Shown here: in pieces, positions 26,514-35,314 of the stretch
Numbering within the stretch: the stretch's first letter is position 1
How the letters are laid out: each line of letters starts with the position of its first letter
From: Aureibacter tunicatorum
Lineage (GTDB): Bacteria; Bacteroidota; Bacteroidia; Cytophagales; Cyclobacteriaceae
NCBI RefSeq assembly: GCF_036492635.1
Contig: NZ_AP025305.1
Coordinates: 4,730,000-4,793,999, forward strand
DNA length: 64,000 bases
Direction of reading: 5' to 3'
Made by a program: the position numbers and the translations under genes
Notes under the pieces: model-generated
Database searches by the model: none
What the model was told of the DNA's origin: nothing
Seen by the model: the letters and a program-made list of their open reading frames with translations, nothing else

Positions 26514-29500
26514 ATGAAAGAGGAAAACGAACAAAATCAATTGCAATATTCCGCCATTGCGCAAAGACAGGCGGATCAACGCATGAGAAACAATTGGATG
26601 GCTATTCAAAAAAAAGAAAATCCAACGGAAACCAATTACTCCAACCATACTAATTGGGCTAGTCCAATCCAGAAACAAAGCGCGAATCCAAATAGCGTAA
26701 CTTCAAAAAACTCTTCTCCATCGAGCAATAAAACAGGACTTCCCGATAACCTGAAAAGCGGGATTGAAAATCTTTCCGGACATTCCATGGACGATGTCAA
26801 AGTTCATTACAACTCTGACAAACCCGCCCAATTGCAAGCTTATGCATTTGCCCAAGGTACGGATATACACTTGAGTTCTGGCCAAGAGAAACACCTTCCC
26901 CATGAAGCTTGGCATGTAGTGCAACAAAAGCAAGGCCGTGTAACGCCAACAACTCAAATGAAAGGGAAGGTGAATATCAATGACGACGCAGGCTTGGAGA
27001 GAGAAGCGGATATCATGGGAGCCAAAGCTATGCAATTCAAAGGAACTGGAAATGATGCTTCCGACAGGGTCGCTTCTGCTTATACTACTGACACCATACA
27101 GCGATTCGAAGCCCCAAAACATGAGAGTGCTGGACGAATGGCCCTAACAGAAGACGGAGCTTTCAGCCAAGAAGAAGCCACCGCCATATACTATGGCAAC
27201 TGGATGCGAGATGTTAATCAAGCTTTCGTGCCCTCTCTTATCGATAAAGTCGGAGTGGATATGGTTTACGCTGGCTTAACAGTAATGTCTTATCAAAAGT
27301 TCGGTAAAATGCCAACACAAGAGCAATTAGGCATTTACATACCCGCGGAGCATTTGGATAGCCCTGCCGGAGCTGTTGCTGGTAGCGAATACTTCGAAGG
27401 TGGCAAAATCGACAAAGTTAGCGAAGATCTTGAATCGCAAACAGCTGTCAATCCAGAGAAAGCCTCTCCAGTCGAAACTCCATTCAAAACATTGCAACAT
27501 GGCACAGAGCCTTCTTCAACCAAGATTTTCAATAATGATAGTAACAATGACAACAGCAAACTTTTCGATGTGGATCAAAGTGGAGTGATGGCATACATGC
27601 ATCGAAGCTTTGAGCATCTCGAAAACCGCCTGACCCTTGCCGCAAAAAAAGGCCGTACTGAAGAAGGCATGTTGCATTACGGTGCCGCAATGCACGTTAC
27701 TGAAGATCTTTTTGCCCATTCCAATTATGTAGAAATAGCTGTTGAGAAAATTCTAAAAGAGCAAAATTACAATCATGAGACCGGGCGGATGGAGCATACC
27801 TATCTTCCGGAACTTCCCAAAGAACACAGAGACATCCAAACTTTCAGTAAAGATGTCATGGTAGAAGATCAACAGCAAATGATGACAGCTCCCAGACCTG
27901 TGCTCACAACTGGTTCGTTTAGCTCTGCTGATACCATGCAGTCTGTTGGTCATGAGATGCTGCACTTTTTAAAGAAAGAACCCAAGAAAGGTACTTCAGA
28001 AAACTTAGAGCAAAAAATTGCCTTTAATATTGCAATGGGGAGATATTTAGACAAAAACACATCTGCAACCCAAGTAGTTCTTGAAATAATCAACAAAAAT
28101 TTAGCTCAAAACAACATTCCAGCAGAAGATATTGAAAATATAACTTCTCAGTATATAAGCTTCGAGGCTATAATGAAAGGTTTAGGAAATCTAAGTTTAT
28201 TATTAAGCAATGATACAATCAACAATATATTACATTCAATAGATTTAGTTATTCACAGTGAGATAAAAACTCCTTTAGCTGCTCAAATTGAATCAATGAC
28301 CATGGATGAATCTGTGCGAGACACTTCACTACTAAATACCTATGAAGCAGATAAAAAAACCGCTCGTGGCGAAAAAGATAATTCTCTAATGTCCCAAGGA
28401 ATGCAAAAAATCGATGAGCAAATTTATTCTCCTGAAAAAATCAAAAATAAACAAGAAGGTTCTCTAAAAACTGCTCAAGCTAGAGTTGATGCATTAGAAA
28501 AAACTCCAGTATCTGTAGTCGCTGGTCCGTCCCATACCCAGATATCCAAAGACCATGGAAATAGCGTCTTCTTTGGACTTGCCTTTCAACTTGCTGTCAA
28601 AGCCAATAAAATGATTCGAGACGAAATGCTCAATATTTGGTCAAAAAATCAACTCGACTTAGGGACTCCTAAAAGCAAAGAACCCGAAGAACCTTCCATG
28701 TTTGATAACTTTATAACAGGTTCAAAAGATCTCATGACAGAACACCTAGGAGTAGAATTTGACGAAAAGCCAAAAGAAAAGAAATTGAGTAATGAAGAGC
28801 TTATTGCCAAGACACATCAAGAGCATGCTAGTAAATCTTTTGATTTTGCAAGGCAAGTCATGGAACAGGGATATGATCCCGAAAACATTCCCAATCTAAA
28901 TGCTCATGACAAAGAATCTGCTGCTCAGCTTATAGCTTTTGCTCAATTTTTAGATAATATCAACCAACTAGATGATAAATCTAGACTCGGATTGGATCAT
29001 ATAGAAGAATTCTTCCAAGAAGATAGTGGTTTAGAATGGGAGCCTATACATATTCAAGAGCTAGAAAATATTGCGAATAACTTAAGAGGAACCGCTCAAA
29101 GCCTCGGAAATGATGATATGCGAACTTACGAAAGTAGGGAAGGATTATATAATCAATTGAAAGAACAAAGAACTCAATTGGGAAAAGAGCTTCTCGACCC
29201 TCAATATTTGGAAAACCCTGAAAGTATCACAGGGATCAAGCTCGATCAACAAAAACAATGTATAGCAATTATCACCGCCATGGATCGTATTATATCAGGA
29301 ATAGCCCCAAGCTATAGTAAACAGCAAAAGGAAATACTTAGTGGTGATCAAAATATAATGACAAGAAATAATCAAAAGTGGGCTAAACTCCAACAAACTC
29401 ATATCGAAAAGCCATCTGCATCAAGGCATGGAGGTACCTACGAAAACCTTATCAACAAAGCTCGTGAAGTTACAAGCCATCCTTATGATGTCAGTTGGTG

Positions 29501-29615
29501 GGAAGAGACTGTCAAATCTTATATGGAAAAACATAAAGAGCTTATCAAAGAATCCATCATCGCTCGAAATATAGGCATAGCTACATTCAGGACTGACAAA
29601 CAACATAAACACTAA
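26514..29615 (+). CDS. eCIS core (DUF4157) payload with a Het-C domain
   Basis: A 1033-residue payload. The N-terminal motif QADQRMRNNWMAIQ (19-32) is followed by an IQKQ site near residue 48, the DUF4157 core with HEAWH at 130-134 and a QR junction at 196-197. The next domain matches the Het-C family (heterokaryon incompatibility, with bacterial toxin relatives): YYGNWMRDVNQAF at 227-239, and MHVTEDLFAHSNYVE with H394, D398 and H402 as likely metal ligands. The resemblance to zinc-dependent phospholipase C suggests membrane damage. Residues about 480-1033 are helical and unrecognised. The base composition shifts to more AT-rich DNA after about 28.0 kb. A lipoprotein gene begins 2 bp after the stop. 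Confidence 0.82.
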   Translation: MKEENEQNQLQYSAIAQRQADQRMRNNWMAIQKKENPTETNYSNHTNWASPIQKQSANPNSVTSKNSSPSSNKTGLPDNLKSGIENLSGHSMDDVKVHYNSDKPAQLQAYAFAQGTDIHLSSGQEKHLPHEAWHVVQQKQGRVTPTTQMKGKVNINDDAGLEREADIMGAKAMQFKGTGNDASDRVASAYTTDTIQRFEAPKHESAGRMALTEDGAFSQEEATAIYYGNWMRDVNQAFVPSLIDKVGVDMVYAGLTVMSYQKFGKMPTQEQLGIYIPAEHLDSPAGAVAGSEYFEGGKIDKVSEDLESQTAVNPEKASPVETPFKTLQHGTEPSSTKIFNNDSNNDNSKLFDVDQSGVMAYMHRSFEHLENRLTLAAKKGRTEEGMLHYGAAMHVTEDLFAHSNYVEIAVEKILKEQNYNHETGRMEHTYLPELPKEHRDIQTFSKDVMVEDQQQMMTAPRPVLTTGSFSSADTMQSVGHEMLHFLKKEPKKGTSENLEQKIAFNIAMGRYLDKNTSATQVVLEIINKNLAQNNIPAEDIENITSQYISFEAIMKGLGNLSLLLSNDTINNILHSIDLVIHSEIKTPLAAQIESMTMDESVRDTSLLNTYEADKKTARGEKDNSLMSQGMQKIDEQIYSPEKIKNKQEGSLKTAQARVDALEKTPVSVVAGPSHTQISKDHGNSVFFGLAFQLAVKANKMIRDEMLNIWSKNQLDLGTPKSKEPEEPSMFDNFITGSKDLMTEHLGVEFDEKPKEKKLSNEELIAKTHQEHASKSFDFARQVMEQGYDPENIPNLNAHDKESAAQLIAFAQFLDNINQLDDKSRLGLDHIEEFFQEDSGLEWEPIHIQELENIANNLRGTAQSLGNDDMRTYESREGLYNQLKEQRTQLGKELLDPQYLENPESITGIKLDQQKQCIAIITAMDRIISGIAPSYSKQQKEILSGDQNIMTRNNQKWAKLQQTHIEKPSASRHGGTYENLINKAREVTSHPYDVSWWEETVKSYMEKHKELIKESIIARNIGIATFRTDKQHKH

Positions 29616-29617
29616 TC

Positions 29618-31003
29618 ATGTACAAGATAAACCTCATCATACTGACATTATTACTCATTACATTTTCGTGTGAGACAAAACAAAAGCATGTCTTTGAAAA
29701 AGCTGTATATATCGAAAATGATACGATACCTATCAGAACAGAACTTGACACTGTAGGTATAATCGGCAATTCGGCGGGGCTCGTTCTCGATCAAGTAATT
29801 GAAGATGATGTATTTATTAATAATATTGATATAAATAATGGTTATATGGCCATTACATACAAAGGGTGTGCTTCAAGTATCGTTAATCAAAATAAAAGAC
29901 TAAAAGCTCATAATGGCTTAGTTATTTACAGAAAAAATATACACAATAACTGGATATATGAAGAAAGCTTCATCATAAATTACATAAACAAAGATAAAAA
30001 CAAGTACGCAGGATATAGTATAAAAATTGATTATCCATATCTTTATTTAGTTGAAGTAAATAAATCTTCTAATAAAAAGGATATGCCTTTTGAACGAAAC
30101 ATATATTTCTTTAAATATGATAATAATCAATGGAAACATACTAACAAAAGCACCTTATTTAATGAGAAATCAACAACAAAAAAATTAGCTTACAAGCCTT
30201 CTATCAAACTTCAGGGTTCAAAGATGTTTTTATTTGAAAATAGGAATACGCTTAATGTATTTGAAATACAACACAATCAATCATCTACAGCAATAAATTT
30301 ACTCGATTCAATTTCTTTCAAAGCTAATACCCCTAATAATATTAGTTATTCAAATTTTGAAAAATTAATATTTAACAATGACAAACTAATAAGTATTGTT
30401 AGCTACCATTCTCATAATAAGAAAAAAAAGAAAAATAGTTTCAAATACTATCAACCCAAAGTTTATCAAGCAAATCTATATGAGTACGATAAAAGTAATA
30501 ATAAGTATTTTTTAAATAAAGAAGAAGTATCTGTATTTGATAATGAAAGCAATGGTTACAATTCATTCATTAATTTATCTAATAATAAATATATTGACAT
30601 CATTGATAATGACTCTATATTAAAGTACTCCTTATACAGTGTTAATTATAGTAATGGCATAAATAACACAAAATTAGACTCTAAATATTCTATCAATGAT
30701 TTTCAGATACTTCCAATTGATTCAATTACTTATCTTTATTATATAAAAAATAATTCAATAGACTATATAAATAATGTTAATACTGACTCTATTTCATATA
30801 GTATATCTAAAAATTCAAACCAAAACACACAAATTGCTAAAAAGTATGAAAATCAATTTATAATATATAAATTATATCGTCAGCTTGAAAAACAAAAAGA
30901 GATAGAATCTTTTGATTTAGATAATTTATATAATGACATTATTGAAAATCAATACCAAAGAAAGTACAGATCCAAAATATTCTTTCTAAATACCGATAAA
31001 TAG
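29618..31003 (+). CDS. Lipoprotein coupled to the Het-C payload, candidate immunity protein
   Basis: A 461-residue lipoprotein (lipobox TFSC, cysteine 18) whose ATG is 2 bp after the Het-C payload stop, implying coupled translation. After the cysteine come ETKQKH and a segment VYIENDTIPI shared with the next gene. The body is very AT-rich and made of strand-rich repeats, perhaps a beta-propeller (repeated N-x-L-x-I/V strands, YLYLVEVNK, KMFLFENRNTLNVFEI). I recognise no named family. An envelope location and tight linkage to a probable membrane-active toxin suggest producer protection, which the sequence alone cannot prove. Confidence 0.74.
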   Translation: MYKINLIILTLLLITFSCETKQKHVFEKAVYIENDTIPIRTELDTVGIIGNSAGLVLDQVIEDDVFINNIDINNGYMAITYKGCASSIVNQNKRLKAHNGLVIYRKNIHNNWIYEESFIINYINKDKNKYAGYSIKIDYPYLYLVEVNKSSNKKDMPFERNIYFFKYDNNQWKHTNKSTLFNEKSTTKKLAYKPSIKLQGSKMFLFENRNTLNVFEIQHNQSSTAINLLDSISFKANTPNNISYSNFEKLIFNNDKLISIVSYHSHNKKKKKNSFKYYQPKVYQANLYEYDKSNNKYFLNKEEVSVFDNESNGYNSFINLSNNKYIDIIDNDSILKYSLYSVNYSNGINNTKLDSKYSINDFQILPIDSITYLYYIKNNSIDYINNVNTDSISYSISKNSNQNTQIAKKYENQFIIYKLYRQLEKQKEIESFDLDNLYNDIIENQYQRKYRSKIFFLNTDK

Positions 31004-31021
31004 ATCTAGGAAGTCGTATTC

Positions 31022-32506
31022 ATGTACAAAGTTATCTTAATCATATTAATATTATTTAGTCTATTTTTTTCATGTCAGACAAAACAAAAGCATAGCTTTG
31101 AAGAAGCTGTCTATATCGAAAATGATACAATACCTATCAAAACAGAGCTTGACAGCTTTGGAATTGTAAGCAACTCTAATGGCTTAGCTCTAAATCAAGT
31201 TATCGAAGATGATGTAGTTGTAAATAATATTGAAATATCCGACAGCAGCTTATTTATATATTATCAAGGAACTCCATCTCAATTGATAAATAAAAATAAA
31301 AGAGTAAAAGCTCACAAAGGCCTCGTTTTTTATCAAAAAAATAGGGAGGGCTTATGGGATTATAATAATCATTTTATTCTTTGTTACTTACAGGACTCTC
31401 TTGGCAATAACTTTAATCTATTGACAAGTCACAGCCTGCGTTTCAATTTTCCTTACTTGTATGTATTGGAAATGAATAAACCTGAAATCATTGATAGCAA
31501 AGATGATGAACATGATTTCAAACATGAATTTTGGAGTTTTAAATTTGAAAATGGAAAATGGGATCACCTCAATGCAATTCCATTTGAAACTATAAATCAA
31601 GAAGACAACAAACTCGCTCATGTTCCTGGAATTGGAATACATGAAGATAAAATGTATCTGATGGGAGATGGCAATACTCTTGGTATTTATGAGATCCAGA
31701 AAAACAATAATAACGTAACTATTGAATTAATAGACTCTATCAATGTCAAACGAGATATACCTATGGATCTCCCTTCTATAAGAATAAATAAACTTATAAG
31801 ACAAAATAATCATTTGATTATTTTGTCAAGCTTTCATAGTAAAGAGAGAAAGGCAAAAATAAACAAACACTACGACCCCAATAAAACACTGAGTTTCAAA
31901 AAAGTATTTTACAATCCAAAAATAAATTTTTTAAATCATTATAAATTTGACTCAAACACGAAAGAATATAAGTTAGTCCCAAAGGATACCCTTACATTTA
32001 TCAATGAACATGGTCAATACAAATGGGGAACCAATTTAGATGAACATCATTTTTTGGATGATATTTCAAATGACACATTAACTAAATATGTTATTTATAA
32101 AATATTTTATGATGAACAGAAAGGCATAAATAGAAATATAACTCGGGAATTTATATTTGATCAAGAGCAAGAAATTCTTCCAATTGACTCCAATTCATTT
32201 TACTTTTTTAGTGAAGAAATAAATCCCCAAAACGAATATATATTTAATGAAAATACTATCGATACGCTTAGGTTTAATGCATTGCCAAATTATGCTCATT
32301 ATACTCAACAAGTAAGAACTACAGCAAATCAATTAATCATACTTAAGCATTATGAAGAAAATATTGATCCTGAAACTTTGATAATAAATTCCGATGCCTT
32401 CAAAAATAAAGAAATCGGAATAAATGAACTATGCGGCGAACGAATCGAATTTCTCAAAAACAGGCGTTATAGATCCAAAATCTTTTTCTTGAATACAAGT
32501 AATTAA
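31022..32506 (+). CDS. Paralogue of the Het-C-linked lipoprotein
   Basis: A 494-residue lipoprotein (lipobox FFSC, cysteine 18) clearly homologous to the preceding gene along its full length: the TKQKH start of the mature protein, VYIENDTIPIKTELD, NQVIEDDV, and both ending RYRSKIFFLNT. The genes are 18 bp apart on the same strand, so this is a tandem duplication that has since diverged. It could protect against a variant of the Het-C payload or have been recruited with one that is now absent. A strong hairpin follows it and closes the operon. Confidence 0.76.
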   Translation: MYKVILIILILFSLFFSCQTKQKHSFEEAVYIENDTIPIKTELDSFGIVSNSNGLALNQVIEDDVVVNNIEISDSSLFIYYQGTPSQLINKNKRVKAHKGLVFYQKNREGLWDYNNHFILCYLQDSLGNNFNLLTSHSLRFNFPYLYVLEMNKPEIIDSKDDEHDFKHEFWSFKFENGKWDHLNAIPFETINQEDNKLAHVPGIGIHEDKMYLMGDGNTLGIYEIQKNNNNVTIELIDSINVKRDIPMDLPSIRINKLIRQNNHLIILSSFHSKERKAKINKHYDPNKTLSFKKVFYNPKINFLNHYKFDSNTKEYKLVPKDTLTFINEHGQYKWGTNLDEHHFLDDISNDTLTKYVIYKIFYDEQKGINRNITREFIFDQEQEILPIDSNSFYFFSEEINPQNEYIFNENTIDTLRFNALPNYAHYTQQVRTTANQLIILKHYEENIDPETLIINSDAFKNKEIGINELCGERIEFLKNRRYRSKIFFLNTSN

Positions 32507-32945
32507 TCCGCAAATATATACATATCTATCTATCAAAATGTGCAAAAGCTTTTATCCTCGCATCTTGCGAGGATAAAAAAGCTGTATATTTTAGTTTCAT
32601 TAAAATTGAGCTAATTAGCATGCTACCACTCTCAAAAACACTCATCCTAAAGGCCTATATTTTGGAAACTCATTGACCAATTATTAAGGAAACTTCATTT
32701 AAACACCCTCTTTTATTTTATCGATATCACTTCATCTCAGCTTTTCTTCAACCATCCCAAAATATTTACAATAATTATTAGCAAACCCAATCTTTAAATA
32801 GAAATATATAATTAAAGGAGTCAATATTAGCTTTATTTCAATTTTTTAACTGTAGATATGATTAGAATTGGGTATATTTTTTGTAATTTTTCAATATTAT
32901 TTGAATTAAAAACAAACAACATCACAAAACACTGAATAATTTTTC
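32507..32945. other. AT-rich intergenic region before the tandem payload pair
   Basis: These 439 bp contain the hairpin at 32548-32583 and no convincing reading frame. The last 130 bp are extremely AT-rich and probably hold the promoter of the next payload. A TTTTTTG followed by TATTATTTG near 32880-32903 resembles Bacteroidota promoter elements, but the spacing is not canonical. Confidence 0.45.
32548..32583 (+). terminator. Hairpin terminator of the Het-C/lipoprotein operon
   Basis: A 13 bp perfect stem TTTTATCCTCGCA with TGCGAGGATAAAA around a TCT loop, extended by a GC/GC pair on the outside, starts 42 bp after the second lipoprotein stop. Confidence 0.75.
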
Positions 32946-35255
32946 ATGGAAAAGTCGGATAAAGGCGGTTCCCAGGGCTTTCATAATCAGACTGCTCAGC
33001 GAAAAGCTGACAACAAAATGAAAGAAAACTGGCTAGCCGTTCAAAGAAAAAAAGAGGAAACCAGCGATCTAGAAAACTCCTCTTTCGCTGATGAATTTTC
33101 AGGACCTGCTCAACTTCAAGAAGCAGAAAGCCCAATTCAAAGACAAGAAAACAAATCTCCCAACACAACAGGCATGCCTGATCAATTAAAATCAGGAATT
33201 GAAAACCTATCAGGGCAATCCATGGATGATGTGAAAGTCCATTACAACTCCAGTATGCCTGCTCAACTTCAAGCGCATGCCTATGCGCAAGGAACAGACA
33301 TACACCTAGCTTCAGGACAGGAAAAACACCTTCCCCATGAAGCATGGCACGTTGTTCAACAAAAAGAAGGAAGGGTAAAGCCCACCAAGCAACTTAAAGG
33401 CGCTAATATCAATGACGATTCGACTTTAGAGAAAGAAGCGGATGTCATGGGTGCCAAAGCTATGCAAATGAAGTCCAACGACTCGGGAAGCAATACCGCC
33501 CAACTCAAGAGCAATGGATCGGCGGATAAAGTAGTCCAAAGATATGCTATCGCCCAAGACCAATTATCAAATGAGATATACAATAAATCGCTTAATGGCG
33601 ATTTTGTGGTTGGCTTAGGATATCCTAATCACGAGCTTTATATCAACGACACTTCTGTGTTGGCCAACTTGAATACTCGAATCGAATATGGACTGCTCGA
33701 ATTTTACAGCCCTTCACAGAAAAACTTCAACTTCGGTGAAGACGACGTTACTTACTACAAAGTAATGCCCAGACATAAATCAGATGGAGATTACGAAGTT
33801 GATCAACAACATCTTAATGAAGGGATCAAAAAGTCCTTAGTGGAGAACCAAGCTTACTGGGAAGGAAAGTCGCAAAATAACTTCGACCCAAAAGAGTTCG
33901 AAAAGAACTTTGACTATGAAACTAAAAAGAATGAATTCACTACAAATTCTGAATCCTCCACAAATGTGTATGACTTCAGCATGGCGACAGAATTTATCAG
34001 AAAGTCATTCTCTCAGCTAGGTTATACGGATTCAGACAATGATGGACTGATGGAGCACAAAGACCGCTTTGTCTCTACCTACACTATCATAAATAAATAT
34101 CTCAAAGGTGTAAAAACGGACAAAGCGGCGGTAATACAAGCCATCAAAGAGTTTCAAGAAGCTTTGCCAAATGAACCTGAAAATTTATTGTTGCAAAAGA
34201 TCAAGACTAAAACTGTCGACTTAAGATCCAAAGCCAATGATATCCCAGATACCTCCACAGCCAATTTATTAAGAAAAGGCCATCTCAACCACCAATTCAA
34301 CGCGCTTGAAAACGATAAGTTTTTATTGCCTAGAGGTTGCGACTTGGTTGCGGGTACTACCATGGGGGTTGAAAGCAATGAAAGCTCCCAAGGAAGCTTT
34401 GCCATGAAGTTCAACATGAGAGGAAATATAAAGGGAGAGGAAAACGATCACTTCCACTTTTCTACCAAGTTGTTAGCCGATTCTACAGATTTCGTTACCA
34501 TAGAAGGATTTGCCAAGCGAGGATACAATATTTTTGATGACACTTGGGAATTCTTCCTTCATGGCAACAAAAACACAGAGAAAGAATCTTTCAATGCCTA
34601 TACAATGTCGAGATATGATTTCTTTGACTTCAAAGCTCCATTCATGGAGGAATACAATAAAGATCCAAAAGGCTTGATATTAGGGCCTCAAAAACTAATG
34701 GAGCCAGCGATTACTAAAGCGGCAATGGATTTTTACAATACGCATATAGTCAAAGGGGGAGGGCAGGCAACTCTGAAAGACAAAGACGATAGAGACACAG
34801 CAGAGAGAAAGCGTTTAAAAAATGTCGCAACAAATAGGGCCTTGGCTTGCCTCAATAATTTCCCAACAAAAGCTGACTGTGTGCCTGACGACCCGGATGT
34901 TAATACATTTAAAAACGAAGGCTTGGAAAAAATCTTCGATCCTACGCTAACGACACAAGAACAGGTGAACAGATATCTTTTGCATGCTTTTGACAATATG
35001 CTCTCTACTTTGGTTTCAAACCACATGGATAAGGCTAAAAGCATCGCCAAAGCCAGAAGTGTATTCGATGTTAGCCAGGATGAAAATTATTTCACTAGAA
35101 TTCAAGCTTGGATAGATGAATGCACTACACAAAAGGATGGCCTTAGCTCGCACCAGCTTATTGCGAAATCAAAATACAACACATCCATCAATGAATTAAC
35201 TGCTATCAAAAACAAGTTCACGGAATTCAGAAACTATAGAGGCCAGTATTTTTAA
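32946..35255 (+). CDS. eCIS core (DUF4157) payload, tandem copy 1, unknown C-terminal domain
   Basis: A 769-residue payload. The N-terminal motif RKADNKMKENWLAVQ is at 19-33, followed by PIQRQ near 68, the DUF4157 core with HEAWH at 131-135 and [12 protein letters not shown], and a VQR junction with Q198/R199. The C-terminal 570 residues are shared only with the next gene. They contain [12 protein letters not shown] (C465), [23 protein letters not shown] (H502, H504) and WEFFLHGNK. This recalls a domain I associate with other DUF4157 proteins and could be a papain-like Cys-His site, but I would not assign a reaction. It has no linked lipoprotein and no signal peptide. Confidence 0.75.
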   Translation: MEKSDKGGSQGFHNQTAQRKADNKMKENWLAVQRKKEETSDLENSSFADEFSGPAQLQEAESPIQRQENKSPNTTGMPDQLKSGIENLSGQSMDDVKVHYNSSMPAQLQAHAYAQGTDIHLASGQEKHLPHEAWHVVQQKEGRVKPTKQLKGANINDDSTLEKEADVMGAKAMQMKSNDSGSNTAQLKSNGSADKVVQRYAIAQDQLSNEIYNKSLNGDFVVGLGYPNHELYINDTSVLANLNTRIEYGLLEFYSPSQKNFNFGEDDVTYYKVMPRHKSDGDYEVDQQHLNEGIKKSLVENQAYWEGKSQNNFDPKEFEKNFDYETKKNEFTTNSESSTNVYDFSMATEFIRKSFSQLGYTDSDNDGLMEHKDRFVSTYTIINKYLKGVKTDKAAVIQAIKEFQEALPNEPENLLLQKIKTKTVDLRSKANDIPDTSTANLLRKGHLNHQFNALENDKFLLPRGCDLVAGTTMGVESNESSQGSFAMKFNMRGNIKGEENDHFHFSTKLLADSTDFVTIEGFAKRGYNIFDDTWEFFLHGNKNTEKESFNAYTMSRYDFFDFKAPFMEEYNKDPKGLILGPQKLMEPAITKAAMDFYNTHIVKGGGQATLKDKDDRDTAERKRLKNVATNRALACLNNFPTKADCVPDDPDVNTFKNEGLEKIFDPTLTTQEQVNRYLLHAFDNMLSTLVSNHMDKAKSIAKARSVFDVSQDENYFTRIQAWIDECTTQKDGLSSHQLIAKSKYNTSINELTAIKNKFTEFRNYRGQYF

Positions 35256-35314
35256 TTCTATTAAGATACATTGAATAAAAAACAAACACTACAAATACAA
35301 ACAAACCATTATTC

